Source: an uncultured Bacteroidota bacterium (GTDB lineage: Bacteria; Bacteroidota; Bacteroidia; Flavobacteriales; Flavobacteriaceae). Taken from it: 64,000 bases of DNA. A program made the translations under genes and the position numbers. The notes below the pieces were generated by a model. That model did not search any database and was not told the origin of the DNA. It worked only from the letters and a program-made list of their open reading frames with translations. This document shows positions 1-8,908 of the stretch, piece by piece; position 1 is the first letter of the stretch; the number at the start of each line of letters is the position of its first letter. The stretch spans positions 59,338-123,337 of the forward strand of contig CACGZJ010000002.1 in the NCBI GenBank assembly GCA_902577515.1, read 5' to 3'.

Positions 1-348
1 GTTGCAAGGGTCTACATGTCAGAAGGTAAAGGTAATATTACAGTTAATAAAAAATCTTACTCTGACTTTTTTAGTACAGCTACTCTTCAATACAAAATAC
101 TACAACCTTTTAACTTAACTGATACTAAAGGTAAATTTGATCTGTCTGTAAACGTTAAAGGTGGCGGTGTAAACGGTCAAGCAGAAGCTGTAAGGCTTGC
201 AATTTCTAGAGCTTTAGTTGAATTTAACGAAGAATTCAAATCAACATTAAAGGCTGAAGGTTTAATGACTAGAGATCCTAGAATGGTTGAAAGAAAGAAG
301 TTTGGACAGAAAAAAGCTAGAAAGAAGTTCCAATTCTCAAAAAGATAA
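1..348 (+). CDS. rpsI: 30S ribosomal protein S9 (5' partial)
   Basis: Small-subunit ribosomal protein S9, whose C-terminal tail reaches the P site of the ribosome. The reading frame is open from base 1 (V-A-R-V-Y ahead of the first in-window Met), so the gene begins upstream and about a dozen residues are missing. The central [14 protein letters not shown] motif and the basic tail ending [12 protein letters not shown] are the S9 hallmarks. It is followed three bases later by rpsB, the usual Flavobacteriia order, so rplM probably lies just outside the window. Confidence 0.97.
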   Translation, partial: VARVYMSEGKGNITVNKKSYSDFFSTATLQYKILQPFNLTDTKGKFDLSVNVKGGGVNGQAEAVRLAISRALVEFNEEFKSTLKAEGLMTRDPRMVERKKFGQKKARKKFQFSKR

Positions 349-351
349 TAC

Positions 352-1119
352 ATGGCAAATAAGGAAGTTAAAGAATTATTGGATGCTGGTGTTCACTTTG
401 GACATCTAACTAGAAAATGGAATCCTAATATGGCTCCATATATTTATATGGAAAGAAATGGGATACACATTATTAATCTCTATAAAACTGCTGCGAAACT
501 TGATGATGCTGTTAATGCGATAAAAAAAATTGTGTTATCAGGTAGAAAAGTACTATTTGTAGCAACTAAAAAACAAGCAAAGGATATTGTAGCTGAAAAA
601 GCAAGTTCTGTAAATATGCCATACATTACCGAAAGATGGCCAGGTGGAATGCTTACTAATTTTGTTACAATTAGAAAGGCTGTAAAGAAGATGAATGCAA
701 TTGATAGAATGAAATCTGATGGTACATTTGAGACACTTTCTAAAAAAGAAAAGCTGCAAGTAGATAGACAAAGAGCTAAGCTTGAAAAGAACTTAGGATC
801 TATATCCGAGATGACTAGACTTCCAGGGGCTATATTTGTAGTAGATACTTTAAATGAGAAAATATCTGTTCAAGAAGCTCAAAAGTTAAAAATTCCAATT
901 TTTGCAATGGTTGATACAAACTCTGATCCTAACGACGTTGATTTTATCATTCCTTCAAACGATGATGCCTCAAAATCTATTGAAAAAATTCTAGATATAG
1001 TATGTAAGGCAATTCAAGAATCCTTAGATGAGAGAAAGAAAGAGAAAGAAATTGATGAACAAAAAAAATTAGCAGAAGCGACTGAAAGCACTGATGAAGC
1101 TGATACTTCTGGAAAATAA
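352..1119 (+). CDS. rpsB: 30S ribosomal protein S2
   Basis: Ribosomal protein S2, which binds the head/body junction of the 30S subunit together with S1. The N-terminus contains the typical LLDAGVHFGHLTRKWNPNM segment, followed by the ERWPGGMLTNF and LPGAIFVVDT motifs. The 255-residue length is normal for the phylum; the last 35 or so residues are a charged Lys/Glu-rich tail typical of Bacteroidota S2. It starts 3 bases after rpsI and is followed by tsf after 25 bases, so the three genes are probably one transcript. Confidence 0.98.
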   Translation: MANKEVKELLDAGVHFGHLTRKWNPNMAPYIYMERNGIHIINLYKTAAKLDDAVNAIKKIVLSGRKVLFVATKKQAKDIVAEKASSVNMPYITERWPGGMLTNFVTIRKAVKKMNAIDRMKSDGTFETLSKKEKLQVDRQRAKLEKNLGSISEMTRLPGAIFVVDTLNEKISVQEAQKLKIPIFAMVDTNSDPNDVDFIIPSNDDASKSIEKILDIVCKAIQESLDERKKEKEIDEQKKLAEATESTDEADTSGK

Positions 1120-1144
1120 AAACTAATCTTTAAATTTTACAAAA

Positions 1145-1966
1145 TTGAAAATAACTGCATCTGATGTAAACAAGTTAAGACAATCCACTGGAGCTGGAAT
1201 GATGGATTGTAAGAAAGCTCTTGAGGAGTCTAACGGAGATTTTGAAAAAGCTGTTGAAATTCTTAGAAAAAAGGGTCAAAAAGTTGCTGCAAACAGAGCT
1301 GACAGAGAATCTTCTGAAGGTGTTGTTTTAGCTAAAGTTAGTGATGACAACACATATGGTATTATAGTTTCTTTAAACTGTGAAACAGACTTTGTTGCAA
1401 AAAACGAAGATTACATTGGATTAGCTCAAAGTCTTGCAGATCATGCGTTGAACTTTACTGATAAGGACTCATTCCTTAATTCAGATTTTGATGGAATGAA
1501 AGTATCTGATAAGCTTTTAGAGCAAACTGGTGTTATTGGTGAGAAAATTGAAATAGGTTCTTTTGAATATTTAAGCTCTGAATTTGTTGGATCATACATT
1601 CATGCAGGAAATAAAATAGCCTCAATTGTTGGCCTCTCAAAAAAGTTTGATAATGCTAGTGAAGTTGCAAAAGACATTTCTATGCAAGTTGCTGCGATGA
1701 ATCCGGTTGCACTTAATGAAGATGGTGTTAGTCAAGATATTATTGAAAAGGAAATTGAAATTGCAAAAGATCAATTAAGACAAGAAGGAAAGCCAGAAGA
1801 AATGCTTGATAATATAGCCAAGGGAAAACTAAAAAAGTTTTTTAAGGAAAATACCCTTGTGAATCAACAATTCATAAAAGATAGTAAGCAAAGTATTTCT
1901 GATTATCTTAAATCTCAGTCAGAAAATGCTGAAGTAACAGGCTTTTCAAGAGTTGGATTAGTCTAA
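1145..1966 (+). CDS. tsf: elongation factor Ts
   Basis: EF-Ts, the guanine-nucleotide exchange factor that recycles EF-Tu. The N-terminal UBA-like domain with LRQSTGAGMMDCKKAL and the core motif NCETDFVAKNEDY are diagnostic. The only start that fits homologues (which begin M-x-K-I-T) is a TTG at 1145; no ATG is available nearby, so TTG initiation is inferred. At 273 residues it sits at the compact end for the phylum. Its stop codon directly abuts the stop of the convergent DUF3127 gene with no base in between. Confidence 0.97.
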   Translation: MKITASDVNKLRQSTGAGMMDCKKALEESNGDFEKAVEILRKKGQKVAANRADRESSEGVVLAKVSDDNTYGIIVSLNCETDFVAKNEDYIGLAQSLADHALNFTDKDSFLNSDFDGMKVSDKLLEQTGVIGEKIEIGSFEYLSSEFVGSYIHAGNKIASIVGLSKKFDNASEVAKDISMQVAAMNPVALNEDGVSQDIIEKEIEIAKDQLRQEGKPEEMLDNIAKGKLKKFFKENTLVNQQFIKDSKQSISDYLKSQSENAEVTGFSRVGLV

Positions 1967-2338
1967 CTAGAACGGTAAGTCATCTTCGGTTAAATCATCA
2001 TCTTTAGGAAGATTATCACTTTCTGTGGGCAAGTCCTCAGAAGCAGAATCCATAACTTGGTCGTCTAAAGATTCTATTCTCCAGCCTTGTATTGAATTGA
2101 AATATTTAATTCCTTGATCAGGACTCTCCCACTCTCTACCCCTAATGTTGATTCCAATTCTTACAGTTTGTCCAATACTATAGTTGTCTAATAACTCGCA
2201 GTTATTTTGGATAAATTCAATCAAAATGTGCTGAGGGTATTGTTCTTCAGTTGTAAGGACAAGTTCTCGTTTTCTGAAACCATTGTCTCCATATGTCTTG
2301 ATATCACCGATTAGCTTTATTTTTCCTAATAATTCCAT
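1967..2338 (-). CDS. DUF3127 domain protein
   Basis: A 123-residue cytoplasmic protein of the DUF3127 family, common in Bacteroidota and of unknown biochemical role. It begins MELLGKIKLIGDIKTYGDNG, keeps the family signature TTEEQYPQH and the YFNSIQGWRIE strand, and ends in an acidic tail closing with DDLPF. That acidic D-D-x-P-F end resembles the C-terminal tip of single-stranded DNA-binding proteins, which suggests (inference) an OB-fold nucleic-acid partner. It is translationally coupled to the upstream HIT gene by a TAATG overlap. Confidence 0.85.
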   Translation of the reverse strand: MELLGKIKLIGDIKTYGDNGFRKRELVLTTEEQYPQHILIEFIQNNCELLDNYSIGQTVRIGINIRGREWESPDQGIKYFNSIQGWRIESLDDQVMDSASEDLPTESDNLPKDDDLTEDDLPF

Positions 2339-2727
2339 TATAAATAAGATTTAATTTTTTCCATTATATCGACAAACTCATCATCACTTAATTTAATCTT
2401 TGAGTTAAACGACATATCATCCATCTTGTTGATTGGTATCAAATGTACATGAACGTGGGGAACTTCAAGTCCTATTACACTTATTCCAATTCTTTGACAA
2501 TCTACTGCTTTTTTTAGTGCTTCAGCAATTTTTTTTGAGAAAATCATTAAGCCTTTATATGTTTCGTCGTCAAGATCAAACAGTTTATCTACTTCTTTTT
2601 TTGGGACACATAATGTATGACCTAATACATTGGGATTTATATCAAGAAAAGCGTAATAATTTTCATCTTCATAAATCTTATATGATGGTATTTCTCCTAG
2701 GATAATTTTTGTGAATATTGATGCCAT
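2338..2727 (-). CDS. HIT family protein
   Basis: Histidine-triad nucleotide hydrolase of the HINT type, acting on adenosine phosphoramidates or related nucleotides. The active-site triad HVHVHLIP sits near residues 89-96, and the N-terminal motif I-F-x-K-I-I-x-G-E-I-P-S-Y is the classic HIT opening. Length (129 residues) is normal. It overlaps greA by one base (TAATG) upstream and DUF3127 by one base downstream, so the three form a tightly coupled operon. Confidence 0.93.
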   Translation of the reverse strand: MASIFTKIILGEIPSYKIYEDENYYAFLDINPNVLGHTLCVPKKEVDKLFDLDDETYKGLMIFSKKIAEALKKAVDCQRIGISVIGLEVPHVHVHLIPINKMDDMSFNSKIKLSDDEFVDIMEKIKSYL

Positions 2728-3206
2728 TATCTTGAAATTTCAAGAATTTCAAATTTAACATTACCATTTGGTATTGAGATTTCTGCAGTATCTCCAACTT
2801 TTTTACCCAGTAGACCCTTTCCAATAGGAGAATCAACTGAAATTTTTCCTTTAGCAAGGTCTGCTTCACTTTGAGCAACTAATTTATACTCCATTGTAGC
2901 AGAATTATTAAGATTTTTAATTTTGACAGTAGATAGAACTAAGACCTTTGATGTGTCAAGTTTAGATTCGTCTATAATTCTTGCATTTGAGAGTGTTTCT
3001 TCTAATTTAGAAATTTCAAGCTCTAAAAGACCCTGTGCTTCTTTTGCAGCGTCATATTCTGCATTTTCGCTTAAATCACCTTTATCTCTTGCCTCAGCAA
3101 TTGCCTGAGATGCGCGCGGACGCTCAACATCTTTTAGATGATCTAGCTTCTTTCTTAGGTTTTTCAAGCCTTTTTCAGTATAGTATGATATCTTACTCAT
3201 ATTCAA
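2727..3206 (-). CDS. greA: transcription elongation factor GreA
   Basis: GreA rescues backtracked RNA polymerase by stimulating transcript cleavage. The N-terminal coiled coil contains RPRASQAIAEARDKGDLSENAEYDAA in essence, including the D-x-S-E-N-A-E-Y acidic tip that enters the polymerase secondary channel. The C-terminal FKBP-like domain has the S-P-I-G-K-G-L-L-G motif. The 159-residue length is standard. It heads the greA-HIT-DUF3127 operon, and the terminator of the upstream TonB receptor gene lies immediately before its start. Confidence 0.97.
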   Translation of the reverse strand: MNMSKISYYTEKGLKNLRKKLDHLKDVERPRASQAIAEARDKGDLSENAEYDAAKEAQGLLELEISKLEETLSNARIIDESKLDTSKVLVLSTVKIKNLNNSATMEYKLVAQSEADLAKGKISVDSPIGKGLLGKKVGDTAEISIPNGNVKFEILEISR

Positions 3207-3209
3207 TGC

Positions 3210-3232
3210 AAAAATCCCCTATAAAAGGGGAT
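3210..3232 (-). terminator. intrinsic terminator of the TonB receptor gene
   Basis: Seven-base-pair stem ATCCCCT / AGGGGAT with a five-base loop, followed on the minus strand by a run of five T. It lies 27 bases past the receptor stop codon and directly before greA, so it should separate the two units. Confidence 0.72.
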
Positions 3233-3258
3233 ATTTACTCTAATTTACAAATTTTTGA

Positions 3259-5415
3259 TTAAAACTTAAAGTCTAAACCTACAAGGATATTGATCTCTGC
3301 TTGAGGATAGTAATATGTGCCTTCATAAGTTTGAATTTGATTATCTGTTGGGACATCATAGGTATAGTAACCTCCATAGCTTACATATTTAGAATTAAAT
3401 AAATTATTAACTAAAACCTTAAAGTTTATATCATCTGATAGTCCTTTAATACTCATTTTATGAATAAAGTTTAAATCATGAACAAAGAATGAGTCTAATT
3501 TAGAAATTGGTGAATTAGTTTGTGCAAAATATTGTTCACTCACATAATTGGATCTTAAAGAGATTGTTACTTTCTCATTTGGGGAATAGTCAATTATGTT
3601 ATTTGCTATAAAGCTTGGAGAATAGGCTAAATCTGTATTTCCATAGTTCTTAAGAATTCCATCAAAAACTGAATAAAAATCTTGGTTCTTATTACTACTA
3701 ATTGAAAGATTTGTATTTAGATTCAGTTTAGAGCTTAAAATAATGTTTGAGTCTAATTCAATTCCTAATCTATAAGACTTTCCAATGTTTCTTCTAATTT
3801 CATACCCATTAATATCTCTTTGACCAGTTAACACAAGTTGATTGTCATAAATCATATAAAAGGCGTTAACATTAATTGAACTATTCTCTAAAGTTAATTT
3901 CCAACCTAGCTCAAAATCATTTAATTTTTCTGCATCAGGACTTCCATTAGCATAGTCTGTTCTTGTTGGCTCTCTTTGCGCCCTAGCATAAGAAAAATAT
4001 ATATTATTAGAATCATTTAAATTATAGAATAGTCCAAACTTTGGGTTGAAGAAATTAAATGTCTTATCTAGACGGCTAAAACCTTCCTCAACATAACCTG
4101 TAAAAACTGAATTAGCAGATATTCCTGCTTCATATTTTATATTTCTATACTGTAGATCACCATAAATAGATAATTTATCATTTAAATAATAGTCAATTTT
4201 AGCAAAAACATTAAACTCATTCTTATTTCCATAGTCATCATAAAATTTTTCCTTAAAGCTATAGTTGTTTTCATAATTTGAATCTTGATCAATCCATAAA
4301 TACTCTCCATAATGTTCACCGGAATATTTATTATATGAACCTCCAATTGTATAATTATATTTTTTTGTTCTTTGGTTGACACTAAAAATAAATCCATAAA
4401 AATCATTATCTAACCATCTTCTATCAATATAATCAGGGCTATCATATCCTACATTGTAATTCTCATAAAAACCTCTACCATATGTGTAATGTAGTCCAAA
4501 ATTTGAAGTCCAACCACCTAAATAATTTTGATTCCAGTGGAGTTGATAGTGATCTTGTTTGTAATTGTCAACCTGATCTTTATAGTATAAAGAGTTTCCT
4601 TCTTCATCATAAAATTCTCCAGCCATATTATACTTCCTATTTGATTCTAAGGTTGCTGAATCTATTCCATACCAGGCTTGATCTGTTATTTCATGACCAG
4701 CAAAATTTAATAATTTGACTAAAGTATTTTCATCTCTATAGATCCCTTGCAAAAAGTATGAGCGAAGGTTGGAACCTGATCTATCAATATAACCATCTGA
4801 TTTGATCCTAGAGATTCTTCCTGATAACTCAAAGTTATTAATAAAGCCTGTTGAAAAGCCAACTGAATTTTTAATTGTGTTATAACTTCCTGTAGTATTG
4901 TTAACTTCAAAAAAAGAATTCTCAGAAGCCGCATTTGTTAGAATATTAATACTACCCCCAAATGCACCAGATCCGTTTGTTGAAGTTCCCACTCCTCTTT
5001 GAACTTGAATACTTTCAATTGATGAAGCAAAATCTGGTAGATCAACCCAGTAAACTTGCATTGACTCTGAGTCATTATATGGAACTCCATTAATAGTAAC
5101 ATTTACCCTAGTCTGATCTGAACCTCTAATTCTTATGGAAGAGTATCCAATACCTGAGCCAGCATCTGAATGACTAATTACAGATGGAGTGTTTTTTAAA
5201 AGAGTTGGAATATCTTGGGCAAGATTAACTTTATCAAGATCTTGTTTAGTAACATTTACAAATGTTACTGGGGTATCATATTTTGCTTTAATAGCATTGA
5301 CAGTAACCTCTTCTAAATTAAGAGTTTTAATTAGAGAGTCCTGGTCTTTTCGGTTAACTATTTCTTGTGAGAAAGATGATGTACTAATAAGTACAAGAAG
5401 TATATATTTTTTCAT
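3259..5415 (-). CDS. TonB-dependent receptor, probable thiamine transporter
   Basis: Outer-membrane 22-strand barrel with a plug, using TonB/ExbBD energy to import a scarce ligand. A signal peptide ending near S-F-S-Q is followed by a TonB-box region and the plug domain (about residues 40-155, with IRIRGSDQTRVNVTINGVP and VQRGVGTSTNG). The barrel ends in a C-terminal Phe (VGLDFKF), the outer-membrane sorting signal. Length (718) is normal. It has its own TPP riboswitch in the leader, which makes thiamine or a thiamine precursor the likely substrate. The neighbouring PnuC-family permease supports that. Substrate is inferred, family is firm. Confidence 0.93.
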   Translation of the reverse strand: MKKYILLVLISTSSFSQEIVNRKDQDSLIKTLNLEEVTVNAIKAKYDTPVTFVNVTKQDLDKVNLAQDIPTLLKNTPSVISHSDAGSGIGYSSIRIRGSDQTRVNVTINGVPYNDSESMQVYWVDLPDFASSIESIQVQRGVGTSTNGSGAFGGSINILTNAASENSFFEVNNTTGSYNTIKNSVGFSTGFINNFELSGRISRIKSDGYIDRSGSNLRSYFLQGIYRDENTLVKLLNFAGHEITDQAWYGIDSATLESNRKYNMAGEFYDEEGNSLYYKDQVDNYKQDHYQLHWNQNYLGGWTSNFGLHYTYGRGFYENYNVGYDSPDYIDRRWLDNDFYGFIFSVNQRTKKYNYTIGGSYNKYSGEHYGEYLWIDQDSNYENNYSFKEKFYDDYGNKNEFNVFAKIDYYLNDKLSIYGDLQYRNIKYEAGISANSVFTGYVEEGFSRLDKTFNFFNPKFGLFYNLNDSNNIYFSYARAQREPTRTDYANGSPDAEKLNDFELGWKLTLENSSINVNAFYMIYDNQLVLTGQRDINGYEIRRNIGKSYRLGIELDSNIILSSKLNLNTNLSISSNKNQDFYSVFDGILKNYGNTDLAYSPSFIANNIIDYSPNEKVTISLRSNYVSEQYFAQTNSPISKLDSFFVHDLNFIHKMSIKGLSDDINFKVLVNNLFNSKYVSYGGYYTYDVPTDNQIQTYEGTYYYPQAEINILVGLDFKF

Positions 5416-5418
5416 TTT

Positions 5419-5490
5419 AAATTCCTTTCACAGTATTACCTGTCTAAGTTCTATGGGTTTAATCTCAGCTTATTTTAAGCACCCCAATTT
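5419..5490 (-). promoter_or_regulatory. TPP (THI-box) riboswitch
   Basis: Reading the minus strand, the leader contains in order GGGGTGC, GCTGAGATT, ACCC, GAACTTAGACAGGTAATACT and GAAAGGAA, which are the conserved segments of the thiamine pyrophosphate aptamer. The outer P1 stem is AAATT (5490-5486) with AATTT (5423-5419). The 3' arm and the AAGGAA stretch lie 4 to 11 bases before the ATG at 5415, and there is no terminator hairpin, so ligand-dependent blocking of translation start is the likely mechanism. The aptamer begins 4 bases after the stop codon of the NadR-like gene. Confidence 0.93.
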
Positions 5491-5494
5491 GTAT

Positions 5495-6061
5495 CTAAAT
5501 TAAGAATTTTTTACTTATAAAGTCTATAGAATCTTCAAACCTTTTCCTATAGTCAGAACCCTTAATGATATCATAAGATACACCTAGCAAATCCAATTCC
5601 AATTTATGAGCCTCAAACATTTTTTCTCTTTCGTTTGGTCTATCTCTTAAATCGTCTTGAACCCACTCTGTATCAACATTTAAAATTAAGTAGTAATCAT
5701 AACTTAAATGTTTTGATTGATCAATGATCCACTCATTACAGTATCCATTAAAGTGTGTTTTAGACCATGCAATTGTTGTAAGTATATTAGTATCACAAAA
5801 CAAAAATTTATCTGCTTTTAAAAGTGATTTATTCTCATTATCTATCTGTCCTTTGACTATATCAATTAGATCTTTTTTTGTACATACTGTATTTGATATG
5901 TCCCATTTATCTTGAAGAAAATCTCTAGCAAATTCTTTAGCAAAGCTAGTATTATAGTGTGAAGCTAAATTTTGAGTTAAAGTAGATTTTCCTGTAGATT
6001 CAGGACCACAGATAACTATTTTTTTAACTTCTGCTGATTCTTGTCTAAGATTTTTTTCCAT
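5495..6061 (-). CDS. NadR-like AAA ATPase / putative vitamin kinase
   Basis: P-loop kinase of the AAA_28/NadR ribosylnicotinamide-kinase-like family. The Walker A motif is ICGPESTGKST near residues 17-27, followed by FAKEFARDF and a conserved D-T-N-x-x-T segment and the lid motif DDLRDRPNER. It is 188 residues and has only the kinase module, without the NMN adenylyltransferase domain of full NadR. The start at 6061 overlaps pnuC by 46 bases. Known family members phosphorylate nicotinamide riboside; next to a TPP-controlled receptor, a thiamine substrate is an alternative (inference). Confidence 0.82.
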   Translation of the reverse strand: MEKNLRQESAEVKKIVICGPESTGKSTLTQNLASHYNTSFAKEFARDFLQDKWDISNTVCTKKDLIDIVKGQIDNENKSLLKADKFLFCDTNILTTIAWSKTHFNGYCNEWIIDQSKHLSYDYYLILNVDTEWVQDDLRDRPNEREKMFEAHKLELDLLGVSYDIIKGSDYRKRFEDSIDFISKKFLI

Positions 6062-6654
6062 GAAACATATCCTAATACTGCAAGTATAAGAAAAATAATA
6101 TATTGGATTGAAGATATTGTTAAACCTTTATAAAAGTATAGAGGGACAGTTATTAAATCTCCAATAATCCAAAAAATCCAGCTCTCAATCTTTCTTCTTG
6201 CCATTAACCACATTGCCATAAAAAATATTGCTGTTGTAATATTATCTAAATATGCAGTCCAATTATTCCATTTATCAAAATAATCGTATACAAAGTATAT
6301 GAATATCAAGCTTGAAATTGCGAGGATAAATAAATATTTTATTTCATTTCGATTAATAGTTGAAACTTGATTTATAAAAACTTCATCTTTTTTTCTAGAC
6401 CAAAAATACCATCCATAGATAGACATTGAGAAGAAGTATGCGTTTATTATAGTATCTCCTAACAATGAAAAATTTAAAAGAATATAGACAAAAATTCCTG
6501 TACCAATTAATCCGGTAGGATAAACTAAAATATTATTTCGTTTTGCATAAACTACACTAGTAATATTCATTATTACAGCAAACAATTCCAAATAAATAAA
6601 TGAAGGGGAGTAGGAAGAGTATTGAGAAAAAAGAAAGTCAAAAATTTGATCCAT
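6016..6654 (-). CDS. pnuC: PnuC-family vitamin transporter
   Basis: Integral inner-membrane permease of the PnuC family (facilitators of nicotinamide riboside or, in PnuT members, thiamine; trapping is by downstream phosphorylation). About seven hydrophobic segments are visible in 212 residues. The signature MSIYGWYFW and the later W-I-I-G-D-L-I-T-V-P-L-Y-F-Y stretch are the paired substrate-site motifs. It overlaps the kinase gene, fitting the transport-plus-trapping pair. Given the adjacent TPP riboswitch and TonB receptor it may be PnuT-like; the sequence alone does not settle the substrate. Confidence 0.9.
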   Translation of the reverse strand: MDQIFDFLFSQYSSYSPSFIYLELFAVIMNITSVVYAKRNNILVYPTGLIGTGIFVYILLNFSLLGDTIINAYFFSMSIYGWYFWSRKKDEVFINQVSTINRNEIKYLFILAISSLIFIYFVYDYFDKWNNWTAYLDNITTAIFFMAMWLMARRKIESWIFWIIGDLITVPLYFYKGLTISSIQYIIFLILAVLGYVSWKKILDKNQQKLKK

Positions 6655-6657
6655 TAA

Positions 6658-7275
6658 TTAAGATTTCTTAGCGTGACAAATTATATATTCTTCAATAAAT
6701 AAAAAGTCTAAATCAAATTTAATCTTAATATTATCCTTTTTATAATATCCTGCTCTAAATAAATCTTTATCATTAGATGTATCAATTTCTATATCATTTA
6801 AAAAGCTTACCCCTTCTTTGCCTAAAGCCTTGAAAATTGATTCTTTTGCAGACCATACTTTTATTAAAAACTCCATATTATCTGTTTTACCCAAAAATTT
6901 ACTCTCATTTTTACCAAGGAACTTTTTTTTAATTTTAAATATTTTATCTGTTTTGTATTGAATATCTATTCCAAAATCTATTTCATTTGAAATACCAATA
7001 GCTACTATTTCATTTGAATGAGAGATGGAGATCCCTTTTTGTTTATTTAGAAAAGGTTTTCCTTTTGAATCATATTCAATAGTTAATTCTGGATCCTCGT
7101 TTTCTAAAAGTTTTCTTACAGCAAGAAAATATTCTTTAGAATTTTTAGCCTTTCTTATATTTATAAGATCTATGTCATCCATACTCAGGTGTGTCTCACT
7201 TAATTCACCTGGTATTATCTTCCATAGAATAATTTTAGTCGAATTATTAATTAGGAAATCTTTAAGAAAAGGCAT
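6658..7275 (-). CDS. 4'-phosphopantetheinyl transferase (Sfp-like)
   Basis: Transfers the phosphopantetheine arm of CoA to a serine on carrier proteins. The ACPS superfamily motifs are present in order: a Ser-His pair in GISISHS (near residue 90), FGIDIQ around residue 107, and W-S-A-K-E-S-I-F-K-A-L-G near 153-164, giving the Mg-binding Asp and Glu. The 205-residue length fits the Sfp/Gsp class with two half-domains. It is 3 bases from pnuC and probably leads that operon, though no functional link is obvious. Confidence 0.88.
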   Translation of the reverse strand: MPFLKDFLINNSTKIILWKIIPGELSETHLSMDDIDLINIRKAKNSKEYFLAVRKLLENEDPELTIEYDSKGKPFLNKQKGISISHSNEIVAIGISNEIDFGIDIQYKTDKIFKIKKKFLGKNESKFLGKTDNMEFLIKVWSAKESIFKALGKEGVSFLNDIEIDTSNDKDLFRAGYYKKDNIKIKFDLDFLFIEEYIICHAKKS

Positions 7276-7306
7276 TTGATAAAATAGATTAAAACAGGTA
7301 TTTTTA
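7276..7306 (+). promoter_or_regulatory. possible ahcY promoter
   Basis: TTG at 7276-7278 and TATTTTTA at 7299-7306, 20 bases apart, matching the Bacteroidota pattern TTG-N19/20-TAnnTTTG at all but the final base. The start codon follows 15 bases after the second box. Pattern match only. Confidence 0.35.
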
Positions 7307-7322
7307 CCATATAAAGATACAT

Positions 7323-8645
7323 ATGAAAAATAAAACAGATCACAAATACGTTGCTTATAAAGTCAAAGATATCTCTTTAGCTGAGTGGGGAAGAAAAGAG
7401 ATAAAACTTGCAGAAGCAGAAATGCCTGGTTTAATGGCTTTAAGAGATAGATTTAAAAAAGAGAAACCTCTTAAAGGTTCAAGAATTGCTGGTTGTCTTC
7501 ATATGACAATTCAAACTGCTGTTTTGATCGAAACCTTAGTTGATCTAGGAGCTGAAGTAACATGGAGTTCATGTAATATATTTTCTACACAAGATCATGC
7601 AGCAGCGGCTGTTGCAGCTAACGGTATAGCAGTATATGCATGGAAGGGTATGTCAGAGGATGAATTTAACTGGTGTATTGAGCAAACACTATTTTTTGGT
7701 GAAGAAAAAAATCCATTAAACATGATACTTGACGATGGAGGTGATCTAACGAATATGGTACTTGATGATTATCCAGAACTTGTATCAGGAATTAAAGGTT
7801 TATCTGAGGAAACTACCACAGGGGTTCATAGGCTTTATGATAGAATGAAGAATGGTACTTTACCACTGCCTGCTATTAATGTTAATGATTCTGTTACAAA
7901 ATCTAAGTTTGATAATAAATATGGATGTAAAGAGAGTGCAGTTGATGCTGTAAGAAGAGCTACTGATATTATGCTTGCAGGAAAAAGAGTTGTTGTTTGT
8001 GGATACGGAGATGTTGGAAAAGGAACTGCTGCCTCATTTAGAGGTGCTGGATCGATTGTAACTGTTACAGAAATAGATCCTATATGTGCCCTTCAAGCAT
8101 CAATGGATGGTTACGAAGTTAAAAAGTTAAAGTCAGTTGTTTCAAATGCTGATATTGTTGTTACAGCTACAGGTAATAAAGATATAGTAAATAAAGAAGC
8201 ATTTAGAATGATGAAGGATAAGACTATAGTATGTAATATTGGTCATTTTGACAATGAGATTGACATGAACTGGCTAGAAACTAATTTTTCTGAACAGAAA
8301 ACTACTATAAAACCCCAGGTTGACTCATATAGAATATCAAAGGACAAAGAAATTATTATTCTTGCTGAGGGGAGACTTGTTAATCTTGGTTGTGCAACTG
8401 GTCATCCAAGTTTTGTAATGAGTAATTCATTCACTAATCAAGTATTAGCCCAAATAGAGCTTTGGAATAATGCTGATAATTACGAGAATAAAGTATATAT
8501 GCTACCTAAAAACTTAGACGAGATGGTTGCTATGCTTCATCTAGATAAATTAGGCGTTGAGCTTGAGGAGTTATCTAGTGAACAGGCTAAATATATTGGA
8601 GTCCAAAAGAATGGACCATTTAAACCAGAATATTATAGATATTAA
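7323..8645 (+). CDS. ahcY: adenosylhomocysteinase
   Basis: S-adenosylhomocysteine hydrolase, converting SAH to adenosine and homocysteine and so relieving product inhibition of methyltransferases. Characteristic segments include the substrate-domain stretch [17 protein letters not shown], the [10 protein letters not shown] motif, [13 protein letters not shown] with the catalytic Lys, the NAD-binding loop GYGDVGKG, and the C-terminal P-x-Y-Y-R-Y end. At 440 residues it is full length. Its stop overlaps the stop of the convergent rpmA gene by four bases (TTAA). Confidence 0.98.
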   Translation: MKNKTDHKYVAYKVKDISLAEWGRKEIKLAEAEMPGLMALRDRFKKEKPLKGSRIAGCLHMTIQTAVLIETLVDLGAEVTWSSCNIFSTQDHAAAAVAANGIAVYAWKGMSEDEFNWCIEQTLFFGEEKNPLNMILDDGGDLTNMVLDDYPELVSGIKGLSEETTTGVHRLYDRMKNGTLPLPAINVNDSVTKSKFDNKYGCKESAVDAVRRATDIMLAGKRVVVCGYGDVGKGTAASFRGAGSIVTVTEIDPICALQASMDGYEVKKLKSVVSNADIVVTATGNKDIVNKEAFRMMKDKTIVCNIGHFDNEIDMNWLETNFSEQKTTIKPQVDSYRISKDKEIIILAEGRLVNLGCATGHPSFVMSNSFTNQVLAQIELWNNADNYENKVYMLPKNLDEMVAMLHLDKLGVELEELSSEQAKYIGVQKNGPFKPEYYRY

Positions 8646-8902
8646 GCCTTAACTGGCTCAATCGAAACAAAAGACTTGTTATTTGATTTCTTTTTAAACG
8701 TAACAATACCATCAACTTTGGCATGAAGTGTATGATCTTTACCTAGGTATACATTTTCACCTGGGTTATGGACAGTTCCTCTCTGTCTAACAATTATATT
8801 ACCAGCTTGAGCAAATTGACCTCCAAAGATCTTAACTCCTAGTCGTTTCGACTCTGATTCTCGTCCGTTCTTTGAACTACCAACTCCTTTTTTGTGTGCC
8901 AT
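8642..8902 (-). CDS. rpmA: 50S ribosomal protein L27
   Basis: L27, whose N-terminus reaches the peptidyl-transferase centre. It starts [20 protein letters not shown] and keeps the R-Q-R-G-T and H-P-G-x-N-V glycine-rich loop. Length 86 is normal. It follows rplU after 6 bases on the same strand, the usual L21-L27 pair. Confidence 0.98.
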   Translation of the reverse strand: MAHKKGVGSSKNGRESESKRLGVKIFGGQFAQAGNIIVRQRGTVHNPGENVYLGKDHTLHAKVDGIVTFKKKSNNKSFVSIEPVKA

Positions 8903-8908
8903 AACAAA

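Noticed and set aside
5495..6061. Calling the P-loop protein full NadR
   Set aside because: Only the kinase-like module is present; the adenylyltransferase and HTH domains are missing.
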